Source: JAFASC01 sp034669505 (lineage in GTDB: Bacteria; Pseudomonadota; Alphaproteobacteria; Rhizobiales; Beijerinckiaceae). From it: 64,000 bases of DNA. The notes beneath the pieces are model-generated. The model did no database searches, was not told the origin of the DNA, and saw nothing but the letters and a program-made list of their open reading frames with translations. The stretch covers positions 33,505 to 97,504 of the forward strand of contig JAXDNJ010000033.1 of the NCBI GenBank assembly GCA_034669505.1, given 5' to 3'. This document shows positions 26,680 to 35,908 of the stretch, piece by piece; position 1 is the stretch's first letter, and every line of letters begins with the position of its first letter. The position numbers and the translations under genes are program-made.

Positions 26680-27798
26680 ATGCAGATCGTTGCCATCCAG
26701 ATCCTGCGCGCGATCGCGGCGGTTTCCGTCAGCATCGGTCACGCTCAAGCCTTCATCGGCATTCCGATGGAGAGGCAAGGTCAGGTCTTTGGCTGGAGCT
26801 TTCTGCTTCCTTGGGGCGCGGGCGTCGACCTGTTTTTCGTCATCTCCGGCTTCATCATGGTTTATTCGTCGGAGAAACTGTTCGCGGCGCCCGGCGGCGC
26901 GGTGACGTTCGGCTGGCGAAGGCTGTCGCGCATCGTGCCTTTATACTGGTGCGCGACTGCGTTGTTCGTCGCCAAAATGGCTGTGCAGCATAAGCCGTTG
27001 CCCGATGCGACAGGCATCATCACGTCCTTGTTGTTCGTCCCATGGGATACGCAAGGCACTGGCGTCCCGCGCCCGGTGTATGAACTCGGCTGGACGCTGA
27101 ATTACGAGATGTTCTTTTATGCCCTCTTTGCGCTCTGCATCGGGCTGCGGCGCGGGATGGCCGTGGCGCTGGTCGCCGCCTTCCTCGCAAGTTCGACCAT
27201 TCTCGGCCTTTGCTTAGATCCGCATAATCCGCAGCTCTTCTTCTGGACGCAGCCAATCGTGCTCGAATTCGCCCTTGGCATGGGTCTCGCACTTCTCGTG
27301 CGAAACGGCTTCACCCTGCCATCTTCCCTACGCTACGCGCTGATCGCACTCGGCGCGGCAGCGTTCTTCCATGACTTGCTCAATTCCGTCTCGCAGCCGC
27401 GCATCTGGCTGACGCCGAACGATTTCCTGCGCGTTGCCGGATGGGGCGTGCCGGCGGCGATGATCGTCGCCGGTTGCGTACTGAAGCGCAGGGGAGCGCT
27501 GAGTGACAACGCTTTCGTGCGCGGCGGCAAGCTTCTCGGTGACGCCTCCTTCGCGCTTTATCTCTGCCACCCGATCGTCATGAGCGCATTCGCCATGGCC
27601 TGGTACGCCCTCGGCTTGAATACCAGGTTCCACCCTTATGCCGGCGTCGGATTTTCCATCGTGCTGGCGATCGCCGCTTCGGTTCTGGTCTATCGCTGGT
27701 TCGAATTTCCGCTCACCCGCGCCCTGCAGAGACGCGCGCGCCCCGGCGGTGACAAGCGCTCTGCCGGCGATATTGATGTCCTCTCACAACGGGCTTAG
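26680..27798 (+). CDS. Membrane acyltransferase, acyltransferase-3 (OafA/YrhL) family
   Basis: 372 residues, about 10 transmembrane helices. The N-terminal helix carries SIGHAQAF with the conserved His, then DLFFVISGFIMVYSS and WRRLSRIVPLYW, all family hallmarks. These enzymes O-acetylate or succinylate surface polysaccharide or lipid sugars at the inner membrane. No glycan cluster lies nearby, so target unknown. The preceding 84 bases are unusually AT-containing for this window (GTTAAG, GGCTTAACC) and may hold its own promoter. Confidence 0.88.
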   Translation: MQIVAIQILRAIAAVSVSIGHAQAFIGIPMERQGQVFGWSFLLPWGAGVDLFFVISGFIMVYSSEKLFAAPGGAVTFGWRRLSRIVPLYWCATALFVAKMAVQHKPLPDATGIITSLLFVPWDTQGTGVPRPVYELGWTLNYEMFFYALFALCIGLRRGMAVALVAAFLASSTILGLCLDPHNPQLFFWTQPIVLEFALGMGLALLVRNGFTLPSSLRYALIALGAAAFFHDLLNSVSQPRIWLTPNDFLRVAGWGVPAAMIVAGCVLKRRGALSDNAFVRGGKLLGDASFALYLCHPIVMSAFAMAWYALGLNTRFHPYAGVGFSIVLAIAASVLVYRWFEFPLTRALQRRARPGGDKRSAGDIDVLSQRA

Positions 27799-27954
27799 CG
27801 AAGCGGCCGCGCTCATTGCGACAGCTCTCGATGTTCGGCGCCGATGAGATCGGCCGCCCTCGCCAATCATTACTGCGCATCATTCTTCGTTGGAGCGAGA
27901 ATTAGGAAGAGTTACACTCACGCTTCCCGGCACGAGTCGCACACGTACTGCCCT

Positions 27955-29748
27955 TCACGCGGCATCGGCGAGTCCCAAAGGCGCAATGAAATGCTCGCAC
28001 TCTTGTGCGGCAATCGGAGTGCCCTCGATGAGCGCTCCCTTCTCAGCGATCCCCGCGGATGACCAATCCGCAAGCGGATCGGACGCGACAAGCTTGTGCC
28101 GGACGACCAGCGCCGCCAGCGCCGCCCGGCTCCAATCGCCCTGTGTCTCGCCGAGACGTGAGCCTTCGCCGGCAAGAAGCACCGCGCTTGTCACGTTGTA
28201 CAGGCCCGAGGCGGCGCGCCGCATCGCGCTCTGATCTTTGGCGTTTGCGACATCGCGCGCAAAGCCGAAGGCGCGTGAGACCAGTCCCTCGAGCGGCGTC
28301 CGCAATTGTTTCGGAAGCGCCGCAGCAGCCGAAAGCTGCCGGCGCAAACTCTGCTCCAATGCCGCATCGGCGCCGTCTCGTCCGACCGCGCGCTCGATTG
28401 CGTCTATCGCGACGATGTTGCTCGTGCCTTCCCAGATCGAGCCGAGATGCGCGTCGCGCACGAGCCGCGCTTCGACAAAGTCCTCGATGTAGCCGCAGCC
28501 GCCGCGAATCTCCATTGCATCGCCCGTCACCTTGCGCGCATCGCGACAGGCGCGGAATTTTAGCAAGGGCGTGAGCAGCCGCACCTCCTTGGCTGCACCT
28601 GAATCGCCGCGATCGGCTGCATCGAGCACCGTCGCGGTATACATCGCCATAGTGAGCGCCTGCTCGGCGGAGAGCAGAATTTTCACCAGCTGCCGCCGCT
28701 GCAGCGGAAAGTCCATGAGCCGTCGTCCAAACGCAACGCGGTGTCGGCAGACTTCCCGTGCCTCGAGGAAAGCACGGCGCATGAGTCCCGCTGACCGAAC
28801 CGCATTCGAAAGACGCGAGGCGTTGACCATCTCAGCCATCTGCACGAAGCCGCGGTCGATATCGCCGACGAGCCAAGCCTGTGCGCCATCAAACACCACT
28901 TCGCCGCTCGCCATCGAGCGCGTGCCGAGTTTGTCCTTGAGCCGCACGATGCGATACGAATTCCTGCTGCCGTCGGGCAAAACGCGCGGCAGCAGAAACA
29001 GGCCGAGGCCGCGCGTGCCGTGCTTGGCGCCCTCCGGCCGCGCCAGAACCAGTGCGAGATCGGCGTCCGCATTCGAGCAGAACCATTTCTCCCCGTCGAG
29101 ACGCCAGCGATCGCCGTCTTGCCACGCCCTCGTTTCGACCGCGCCAACGTCCGAGCCGCCGGCCTTTTCCGTCATGAACATCGCGCCCTGCAGCGCGACT
29201 TCTGGATCGAGCGATGTGAGACCGGGCAGGTAGCGCTGCAGGATTGCGTCATCCGCAAAACGCCGCAGCACACGCGTCAGCGAGTCCGTCATGTTGATCG
29301 GACAAAGCAGGCCGAACTCGGTTTCGGCGAACAAATAGGTGACCGTATATTTGACGATCGGCGGCAGCGGCTCGCTCCAGCCGAGTACGCCACCGCGATG
29401 CGACATCGCCGCCAGCCCGAAGTCGCCGAAGCCAGCCTGTTCGAGCGCGCGGTAAGCCGGATGAAACTCGATCCATTGATTGTCGCGGCCATGCCGATCG
29501 CGATGATGCAGCACCGGCGGATGGCGATCGGCGAGCCGCGCATTGGCATCGAGGTCCGAGGCCACGCGTGCGCCGAGCGCCTGAAGATGCGGCTCGATGT
29601 GTGCAAGCAAATCGGGCGCGAGACGCAGCCGCAGCACGTCCTGCAACGATTTGTCGATTGCGTAAAGGTTGAGCCCCGTCACGTCGGGCGCGGTCGGCTC
29701 CTGCGCAATCTTCTGTACCGGCGCACTCGGAGGGACCTGAACGTTCAT
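27955..29748 (-). CDS. Acyl-CoA dehydrogenase, AidB-like
   Basis: 597 residues from ATG 29748, longer than ordinary acyl-CoA dehydrogenases (about 380) and close to AidB (about 540) in layout. MFMTEKAGGSDVGAVETRA, EKWFCSNADADLALVLARPEGA, and GCGYIEDFVEARLVRDAHLGSIWEGTSNIVAIDAIERA are AidB-type motifs. The Arg/Glu pattern supports FAD binding. It may act on an acyl-CoA; AidB itself is linked to alkylation damage. The start overlaps the livM stop (ATGA), making it the last gene of a Liv transporter operon. Confidence 0.88.
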   Translation of the reverse strand: MNVQVPPSAPVQKIAQEPTAPDVTGLNLYAIDKSLQDVLRLRLAPDLLAHIEPHLQALGARVASDLDANARLADRHPPVLHHRDRHGRDNQWIEFHPAYRALEQAGFGDFGLAAMSHRGGVLGWSEPLPPIVKYTVTYLFAETEFGLLCPINMTDSLTRVLRRFADDAILQRYLPGLTSLDPEVALQGAMFMTEKAGGSDVGAVETRAWQDGDRWRLDGEKWFCSNADADLALVLARPEGAKHGTRGLGLFLLPRVLPDGSRNSYRIVRLKDKLGTRSMASGEVVFDGAQAWLVGDIDRGFVQMAEMVNASRLSNAVRSAGLMRRAFLEAREVCRHRVAFGRRLMDFPLQRRQLVKILLSAEQALTMAMYTATVLDAADRGDSGAAKEVRLLTPLLKFRACRDARKVTGDAMEIRGGCGYIEDFVEARLVRDAHLGSIWEGTSNIVAIDAIERAVGRDGADAALEQSLRRQLSAAAALPKQLRTPLEGLVSRAFGFARDVANAKDQSAMRRAASGLYNVTSAVLLAGEGSRLGETQGDWSRAALAALVVRHKLVASDPLADWSSAGIAEKGALIEGTPIAAQECEHFIAPLGLADAA

Positions 29749-30737
29749 GATCTTCCTTCCGCTCGGCGCCTTGCTGCTTGCATAAGCGAGGCGAGCCGCG
29801 GCACGAGTCCCTCGGGACTTGTCAGCACGACAATGATGATCAGTACGCCATAGAGGAAGTAGTGCAAGCCGGGCAGCACGCCGCCGAGCTTGCCACGCAA
29901 GAGCTCGCCCGCCGGCACGAGTATAGCGGCAGCCACAAGCGGCCCCCATGGCGTTCCCAACCCTCCGATCGTGGCGATCAGGACGATCTCGATGACGAGC
30001 GTCGGCGACGCGAGCTGCGTCGGGTCGACGAAGCCGAGATAGCGCGCGTAAAGCGTGCCGACCATGGAACTCAACGCGGCGCTGATCGCCATCGCGATGG
30101 CGCGATTGCGCAGGAGATCGATGCCGATTGCCTGCGCGGCATTCTCGTTGTCGCGCAAGGCTCTCAGATAGAAGCCGAGCGGCGACGCGAGGATTGCGGC
30201 GTTCACGACAAGGCAGATCAGCGCGAGCAACAATGCGGCATAGAGATAGCCGGCGCTGCCTCCGAACTGGAATTGCGCGAGGCCACCGGCGGCCTTCGGA
30301 TAATAGAGCCCGGACGCGCCGCCGAGGAAATCCGAACCGGTGACGACGAGTTCGCCGATTTCGGCAAAAGCGAGCGTGATCAGCGCGAACGAAAGATGCG
30401 CGAGGCGAAAGCGCGAATCGAGCAGCGCCAGAAACGCGCCGAGGATCGCCGCACCAAGCGCGCAAAGCACGAGCCCAAGCCACAGATTGAGCCCGAGCCG
30501 CAAATTGAGCGCGGTCGCGACCACCGCGCCCATGCCGATGAAGACGCTGTGCGCGAGCGAGATCTGCCCCGCCATTCCGCCGACGATGTTCCAGGCGAGC
30601 GCGAGACTGACATAGAGCAGCGCCAGGATGGCGATGCCGAGATGGTAGGAGGAGAGCCACCAGGGAAAGCTCGCGACGATGACAATCGCGAGCCAAAGCC
30701 AAGGCGTGCGCAGCGTGTCTAGGAAGGCCGGTGTCAT
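29745..30737 (-). CDS. livM: Branched-chain amino-acid-type ABC transporter permease LivM
   Basis: 330 residues, about 9-10 transmembrane helices. The LivM signature SLALAWNIVGGMAGQISLAHSVFIGMGA and IGGLGTPWGPLVAAAILVP are present. Inner-membrane channel subunit pairing with LivH. Its start overlaps the livH stop and its stop overlaps the acyl-CoA dehydrogenase start. Confidence 0.93.
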   Translation of the reverse strand: MTPAFLDTLRTPWLWLAIVIVASFPWWLSSYHLGIAILALLYVSLALAWNIVGGMAGQISLAHSVFIGMGAVVATALNLRLGLNLWLGLVLCALGAAILGAFLALLDSRFRLAHLSFALITLAFAEIGELVVTGSDFLGGASGLYYPKAAGGLAQFQFGGSAGYLYAALLLALICLVVNAAILASPLGFYLRALRDNENAAQAIGIDLLRNRAIAMAISAALSSMVGTLYARYLGFVDPTQLASPTLVIEIVLIATIGGLGTPWGPLVAAAILVPAGELLRGKLGGVLPGLHYFLYGVLIIIVVLTSPEGLVPRLASLMQAARRRAEGRS

Positions 30738-31597
30738 GCCGCGCGTCCAAACAGGCCGTTCGGCCGCAGCAAGAGCACGAGGATGAAGATCGCGTAGGGC
30801 AGGATCATTCCCGTCGTTCCCGCGACATAGACGGTGCCGACCGCCTCGGCGATACCGATGACCAGCGCACCGATATAGACGCCGGCGAAATCGGTCATGC
30901 CGCCGAGAATCAGCGCCATGAGTGTGATGACGGTAAAGCGCAAGCCCTGCCCCGGCCAGATCGTCGTGCCCGGCAACAGCAGCGCGCCTGAGATGGCGAG
31001 AATGCCGATCCCCGCCGCGAACGTAAGCGTGCGCACGCGCGGCACATCGATTCCCATCAGAGCCGCCGCCTGCGGGTTCTGATGAACCGCCCGGATACGC
31101 CGCCCGGTTTCGGTGTAGCCGAGCACGAGAAACAGCACGAGCGTGAGCGCCAGCGAGGTGCAGAATGCGATCAGTTGCGGCGTGCGAATGAACAAGTCAC
31201 CCAGAACCAGAATGGAGGCCTCGAATGCGGATGGCGTGCGCACCGGCTGGCCGCCGAAGATCATCAAGAGCCCGTTCTGCAGCACGAAGGACAATCCAAG
31301 TGTCAGCTGGATGATCACCAGTGCGTGGCTGCGCGCGACGGGTCGCAGCAGATATTGATAGGTAAGTGCGCCGAGCAGGGCGAGCAGCGGAAGCGTGACG
31401 GCAACGGAGACATACGGGTCGAGCGCCGCCGCGCTCTGCAGACCGAAGGCAATGAACATTGCAAGCGTGAGAAAATCGCCATGCGCGAAATTGACGATGC
31501 CTGAGACGTTGTATGTCAGGCACATGCCGATCGCGATCAGCGCATAGGCGCCGCCGATCAGAAGCCCCTGGACTAGTGTTTGCAGCAGAAGGTCCAC
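30734..31597 (-). CDS. livH: Branched-chain amino-acid-type ABC transporter permease LivH
   Basis: 287 residues. GLLIGGAYALIAIGMCLTYNVSGIVNFAHGDFLTLAM is the LivH N-terminus; helices run to the C-terminal ILPYAIFILVLLLRPNGLFGRAA. Inner-membrane subunit. Eleven bases after livF. Confidence 0.94.
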   Translation of the reverse strand: MDLLLQTLVQGLLIGGAYALIAIGMCLTYNVSGIVNFAHGDFLTLAMFIAFGLQSAAALDPYVSVAVTLPLLALLGALTYQYLLRPVARSHALVIIQLTLGLSFVLQNGLLMIFGGQPVRTPSAFEASILVLGDLFIRTPQLIAFCTSLALTLVLFLVLGYTETGRRIRAVHQNPQAAALMGIDVPRVRTLTFAAGIGILAISGALLLPGTTIWPGQGLRFTVITLMALILGGMTDFAGVYIGALVIGIAEAVGTVYVAGTTGMILPYAIFILVLLLRPNGLFGRAA

Positions 31598-31608
31598 CTG
31601 ACGCTCTC

Positions 31609-32313
31609 CTAAAGCCCGAGATAGGCGGCGCGGGTGCGCGGATCGTCTCGCAGCATCTCGCGTGCGCCCTCGATGGCAACCTGCCCACGTTCGAGAACGA
31701 CGCCGCGTGCGGCATAGGCGAGGGTAAGCGTCAAGTTCTGCTCGATGAGAAGAATCGTCAGGCCTTGCCCATTCAATTCGCCGAGTGTCTTGAAAATGAT
31801 CTGCACAAACAGCGGCGAGAGCCCAAGCGACGGCTCGTCGAGCATAAGCAAGCGCGGCCCACTCATCAGCGCGCGTCCGATCGCCAGCATCTGCTGCTCG
31901 CCGCCGCTGAGCGTACCGGCGGGCTGAGGCCGGCGTTCCGCCAGTCGCGGGAAGAGCGCAAACACCTGATCGAGCCGCGTGCTGCGCTGCGCACGCGCCG
32001 CCGGCAACGTGCCGCCCAGCAACAGATTTTCGATGACTGTCATTTTTGGAAAGACCTGCCGTCCTTCCGGCACTTGGATGATTCCGCGCGCGACACGCTC
32101 GTGCGGCTTCAGCCGCGTGATGTTTTCATTCTCGAACGAAATCCGCCCGGCGAGCGGGCGAACCAATCCGGATATGCAGTTGATCAGCGTGCTTTTGCCG
32201 CTGTTATTGGCGCCGAGCAGCCCGAGGAACTCGCCTTTCGCGACGTGCAACGAAACGCCGGACAAAGCGGGCGGACCATCATAGGCGGCGCTCAGCCCCT
32301 CAATGTGCAGCAT
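31609..32313 (-). CDS. livF: ABC transporter ATPase LivF
   Basis: 234 residues. Walker A GANNSGKST (Asn in place of the usual Gly-Ala), LSGGEQQMLAIGRAL signature, and Walker B LLMLDEPSLGLSP. LivF type from the VPEGRQVFPKMTVIENLLLG segment. Its start lies 14 bases inside livG. Confidence 0.93.
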   Translation of the reverse strand: MLHIEGLSAAYDGPPALSGVSLHVAKGEFLGLLGANNSGKSTLINCISGLVRPLAGRISFENENITRLKPHERVARGIIQVPEGRQVFPKMTVIENLLLGGTLPAARAQRSTRLDQVFALFPRLAERRPQPAGTLSGGEQQMLAIGRALMSGPRLLMLDEPSLGLSPLFVQIIFKTLGELNGQGLTILLIEQNLTLTLAYAARGVVLERGQVAIEGAREMLRDDPRTRAAYLGL

Positions 32314-33028
32314 CGATCGCCTCGCCGAAATAAGCGTCGCGCACCGCCTGATCGTTGACGATGTCCTGCGGCGAGCCTTCGGCGACCTTGCGGCCGAAAT
32401 TGATCACGATGATCCGATCGGCGATGTCCATCACGATGGGCATGACGTGCTCCACCAGCACGAAGGTCAGCCCTTGCTCGCGCATGCGCCGGATCAGAGT
32501 GAGCGGCGTGCGCGCCTCGGCGAGTGTCAACCCAGCCATGACCTCGTCGAGCAAAAGCAGCTTCGGCTGCGTCGCGATGCATTTTGCGATTTCGAGGAGC
32601 TTGCGGTCCTGCAGCGAAAGCGAGGGCGGCTTCGCATCCGCTTTATGCGCGAGACCGACATCGGCGAGCACTGCGGCTGCATGAGCCGCGGCCGCGTTCA
32701 TCGGCAGGCGCAGGAGCGCCGCGGCGGTGACCACATCGCGCACACTCATGTCGGGAAAAACCTGCATGATCTGGAAGCTGCGCACGAGCCCAAGCCGCGC
32801 GATCCGCGGCGGCGCGCGGCCGGCGAGGCTGGCGCCTTCGAACATCACCTCGCCAGCGTCGGGCGGCATGAAGCCCGAGATGAGATTGAAGAGCGTCGTC
32901 TTGCCGGCGCCGTTCGGCCCGATGATCACGATGATTTTGCCGGGCTCGACGTCAAACGACACGCCATCGACGGCTTTGAGGCCGCCGAATGATTTTGTGA
33001 CTTCCTTCACCGCCAGGATCGGCGACAT
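32300..33028 (-). CDS. livG: ABC transporter ATPase LivG
   Basis: 242 residues. Walker A GPNGAGKTT, Walker B LLLLDEVMAGL. The signature loop is LSLQDRKLLEIAK, which keeps the Ser but has Gln where the canonical Gly should be; LivG members often vary here. First gene of the minus-strand operon livG-livF-livH-livM-acyl-CoA dehydrogenase, divergent from the binding-protein gene over a 114-base gap. Confidence 0.93.
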   Translation of the reverse strand: MSPILAVKEVTKSFGGLKAVDGVSFDVEPGKIIVIIGPNGAGKTTLFNLISGFMPPDAGEVMFEGASLAGRAPPRIARLGLVRSFQIMQVFPDMSVRDVVTAAALLRLPMNAAAAHAAAVLADVGLAHKADAKPPSLSLQDRKLLEIAKCIATQPKLLLLDEVMAGLTLAEARTPLTLIRRMREQGLTFVLVEHVMPIVMDIADRIIVINFGRKVAEGSPQDIVNDQAVRDAYFGEAIDAAH

Positions 33029-33142
33029 GATGAGATCAGGTCCGTTGGCGCGCCAGTCGGCAAATGGCCGACGATGGTCTCGCTTGATTCCGAGGTTCGC
33101 ACGGCGGAAAAAGCGGGTAAAGAGACGCTACGGGAGCTTGAG

Positions 33143-34384
33143 ATGTCGAGAATGATCGCCAGAACTTTTGCCTTCGCGCTGCAGGTGTTCGCTGTGTGCG
33201 GTTTGACGGCCGCAGCGTCCGCCGCCGAGAGCAAGGCGATCCGTATCGGCGTCATCCAGCCGATGAGCGGCAATTTCGCCTCTTACGCGCAGGAATCAGA
33301 GCCCGCCTTCGAATACATCGTCAACAAGATCAATGCCGAGGGCGGTATCAAGAGCATGGGCGGGGCGAAGATCGAATTGCTTCTTGCCGATGACGCGAGC
33401 CAGGGCGCGCGAACGGCAACCGAGGCGCGCCGGCTCGCCACCGAAGAGAATGTCGCGATGATCGTCGGTGGGTTGCTAAGCCCACAGATGCTCGCAATCT
33501 CGCCGGTGGCCGACGAGCTGAAGATGCCCACGTTGTCGATGTGGGCCGCCGGCTCGAAATCTGAATATCTATACTCGCTCGGATTCCCCTACGACCGCGG
33601 CTATGCAGCCACCATGGCGAACTTCCTCGGCTGGATGGCGAAGGAAAACGGCGTTCCCATCAAGAACGTGATGCTGGTCTATTCGAACTACGAAGCCGGC
33701 CAGCTCGTCAATGCCGCATTAAAGCAGCGGCTGCCGAAACTCGGGTTCAACATCGCTGGCGAATTGCCGCTCGATATCAAAGCCGCGGATCAGACCGCCG
33801 CGATGCTGCGCATCCGTTCGATAAAGCCCGATGCCACCGCCGGGTTGGTCACGCCGCGCGACGGTACGCTGCTGCATCAGGCTCGCTTCAGCCTCAACTA
33901 CAATGACGCGATCTTCTTCGGCGGCACCGCGGGGTTTTCCGATACCGTGCTCTGGAAGGATCTGGGCGACCAGATCGGCAAGGCCGTTCTCACGCGCAAT
34001 CTTTTCGGCATGACCGGCTTCAGTCCGGCGGCGAAACTCGATTCCGTGCGCAACATCGTGCGCGAGCTGAAGGAGAAGGCCAATCTCAAGATCGAGGTCG
34101 GCCAAGGCGCAATCCAGGGCGCGCAGACGGCCCGCGTTCTGCAGCGTGTGCTCGAAGCCGCGGGCTCGAGCGACCGCGAGGCGATCAAGGCGGCGTTCGC
34201 CAAGATGAACATTCCGAACGGCGATCCGGACCTATATTTCATGCGGCCGCAGGGTCTGGCGTTTGCCGAAGACAGGTTGCTTAAAGACTCGACCGGGATC
34301 GTCATCCAATGGATGCCCGACAAATCGCAAGAGATCGTGTACCCGCCTGAGGTCGCGACAGCGCCGCCCCGTCCGAAAAGCTGA
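33143..34384 (+). CDS. Periplasmic Liv-type substrate-binding protein
   Basis: About 413 residues with a signal peptide (MSRMIARTFAFALQVFAVCGLTAAASA). Mature protein begins IRIGVIQPMSGNFASYAQE, the type I periplasmic binding fold. NVAMIVGGLLSPQMLAIS is a ligand-loop segment. ATG 33143 is chosen because GGGAG lies just upstream and the signal peptide begins there; an earlier ATG would add a non-secretory N-terminus. Divergent from, and probably working with, the livGFHM operon. Ligand unknown; the family binds branched-chain amino acids, amides, aromatic acids and others. Confidence 0.9.
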   Translation: MSRMIARTFAFALQVFAVCGLTAAASAAESKAIRIGVIQPMSGNFASYAQESEPAFEYIVNKINAEGGIKSMGGAKIELLLADDASQGARTATEARRLATEENVAMIVGGLLSPQMLAISPVADELKMPTLSMWAAGSKSEYLYSLGFPYDRGYAATMANFLGWMAKENGVPIKNVMLVYSNYEAGQLVNAALKQRLPKLGFNIAGELPLDIKAADQTAAMLRIRSIKPDATAGLVTPRDGTLLHQARFSLNYNDAIFFGGTAGFSDTVLWKDLGDQIGKAVLTRNLFGMTGFSPAAKLDSVRNIVRELKEKANLKIEVGQGAIQGAQTARVLQRVLEAAGSSDREAIKAAFAKMNIPNGDPDLYFMRPQGLAFAEDRLLKDSTGIVIQWMPDKSQEIVYPPEVATAPPRPKS

Positions 34385-34460
34385 GCGGACGATTCGCGTC
34401 GCAATGCTTTTGCGGCGTGAAGCGATTATAGATACGAGTCGCCGCGCTAACGGCAATTCC

Positions 34461-35303
34461 ATGCATTTCATCTCGCGAGCGGCTCCCGTCCTGGTCCTTG
34501 GCCCGGCCCTGCTCTCCGCGCCTGCCGAGGCGGCTCGCCTGTCGACGGCCTGCACGGCGCTTACACAAAAGGCAGCGACACTTTCGCCCGAGGACGCCTT
34601 CCAGGCCAATCTCGTCCTATTTCCAGCGGCCGCTGCCGGTTGCGAGGATCTCGTACGCGAGCTTCTCGCCCGAGGCATCGCCGTTGATGCTCGTGATCGC
34701 GTCGGCAGAACGGCTCTCGCCCTTGCGGCGAAGGAGGGCCGCAATGCCATTGCAGACATGCTGCTCGAACGCGGCGCGGCGCTCGATGCGCGCGCCATTT
34801 CCGGCGCGACGCCGCTATTCTTCGCGGCGGAGGCGGATCATACCTCAACCGCGAAATTGTTGGTCGACCGCGGGGCCGATGTCAGTCTCGCGGGCGCGGG
34901 TGGATTGACGCCGCTGATGGCTGCTGCGTTCAACGGCAATGCAGAACTCGTCGACCTCTTCCTCACCAAAGGCACCGACCCGAATGCGCTGGAGACGACC
35001 GGCAAGGCGGCGATCGTCTATGCGGCGTCGCGCGGGTTCACGCGTGTAGTCGCGCGGCTGATCGAGGCAGGTGTCGACGTCAATCGCAGATACGCGCACG
35101 GTCTGACCGCATTGATGTGGGCGGCCGGCTATGCCGATGGCGCAGGAATCGACGACATCAAACAGATGGTGTCGCTACTGATCGCGCGCGGCACCGCGCT
35201 GGATGCTCGTGACGACCGCGGTTTGAGCGCGCAAGAGATAGCGCGCGATCTCGGACACAAAGAAATCGCGGATTATCTCGCCGCTCAAAGTCCGGCAAGA
35301 TAG
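34461..35303 (+). CDS. Exported ankyrin-repeat protein
   Basis: About 280 residues. Signal peptide MHFISRAAPVLVLGPALLSAPAEA, then about six ankyrin repeats, for example GRTALALAAKEGRNAIADMLLERGAALDAR and GLTPLMAAAFNGNAELVDLFLTKGTDPNA. A periplasmic or surface protein-binding role is likely; partner unknown. Start at ATG 34461 gives a clean signal peptide; in-frame ATGs upstream do not. The final 19 bases overlap the 3' end of the converging cytochrome gene. Confidence 0.85.
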   Translation: MHFISRAAPVLVLGPALLSAPAEAARLSTACTALTQKAATLSPEDAFQANLVLFPAAAAGCEDLVRELLARGIAVDARDRVGRTALALAAKEGRNAIADMLLERGAALDARAISGATPLFFAAEADHTSTAKLLVDRGADVSLAGAGGLTPLMAAAFNGNAELVDLFLTKGTDPNALETTGKAAIVYAASRGFTRVVARLIEAGVDVNRRYAHGLTALMWAAGYADGAGIDDIKQMVSLLIARGTALDARDDRGLSAQEIARDLGHKEIADYLAAQSPAR

Positions 35304-35845
35304 GCAGCGAACGCCTTCAGTTCATCTTCCGATGCGGCGTTCATGAGGTCCGACATGCCGGGATTGTTGGCGCGCCTGCGCGCGCGGAAATCCAGCATCG
35401 TCTTGATGAGATAATCGTGCTGCTGATCGGCGATGCGCGGGATCGAGCCATCGCCCTGATATTGATCGAGATGGCAACCGGTGCAGCCGATCGACGAATT
35501 GACGCGTCGTGAGGTCGTGGCGTCGTCGCCGCTTGCCGCCGGTTGCGCCACGCGCGGCCATTGCTTCTTTTCAAAATACTGCGCGAGCGCCATCATGTCG
35601 TCCTTCGACAAAGCTTCGACGATCGGCTGCATCTGCTCGTTCTGGCGGACGCCCTTCTGGAAGTCGCGGAGCTGCAGATAAAGATAACCCGCGTGCTGGC
35701 CCCAGATGATCGGCATCGCCTTGTCCTGCGGGATGCCGTTCTCGCCGTGGCAGGCGCCGCAGACCTGCGCTTTTTCCTCGATCGTCTCTGATTGCGCAGG
35801 GGCACCAAGACAGATCAGCAGGGTCACGGCGGCCCATCGGAGCAT
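35285..35845 (-). CDS. Dihaem cytochrome c (c4-like)
   Basis: 186 residues, periplasmic. Signal peptide LRWAAVTLLICLGAPAQS, then two haem sites, CGACH and CTGCH, in two similar halves, as in cytochrome c4. It lies directly after the PQQ dehydrogenase gene, so it could be that enzyme's electron acceptor. ATG 35845 is preferred: TTGGAGGA precedes it at a good distance. A GTG two codons earlier (35851) sits too close to that site. Confidence 0.88.
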   Translation of the reverse strand: MLRWAAVTLLICLGAPAQSETIEEKAQVCGACHGENGIPQDKAMPIIWGQHAGYLYLQLRDFQKGVRQNEQMQPIVEALSKDDMMALAQYFEKKQWPRVAQPAASGDDATTSRRVNSSIGCTGCHLDQYQGDGSIPRIADQQHDYLIKTMLDFRARRRANNPGMSDLMNAASEDELKAFAAYLAGL

Positions 35846-35860
35846 GGCCACTCCTCCAAA

Positions 35861-35889
35861 AGAAACGGGGGCTCAGCGCCCCCGTTTCT
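35861..35889 (-). terminator. Rho-independent terminator between the PQQ dehydrogenase and cytochrome c genes
   Basis: On the minus strand AGAAACGGGGGC, loop GCTGA, GCCCCCGTTTCT followed by TTTGG: a perfect 12-bp GC-rich stem with a U-rich flank. The cytochrome ribosome-binding site begins immediately after it. Confidence 0.85.
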
Positions 35890-35908
35890 ATCTAGGCCGA
35901 ACCCGCCC

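Noticed and set aside
27799..27954. A small gene or terminator in the gap after the acyltransferase gene
   Set aside because: No convincing frame with a start site and no strong inverted repeat; the gap looks like plain intergenic sequence between converging genes.
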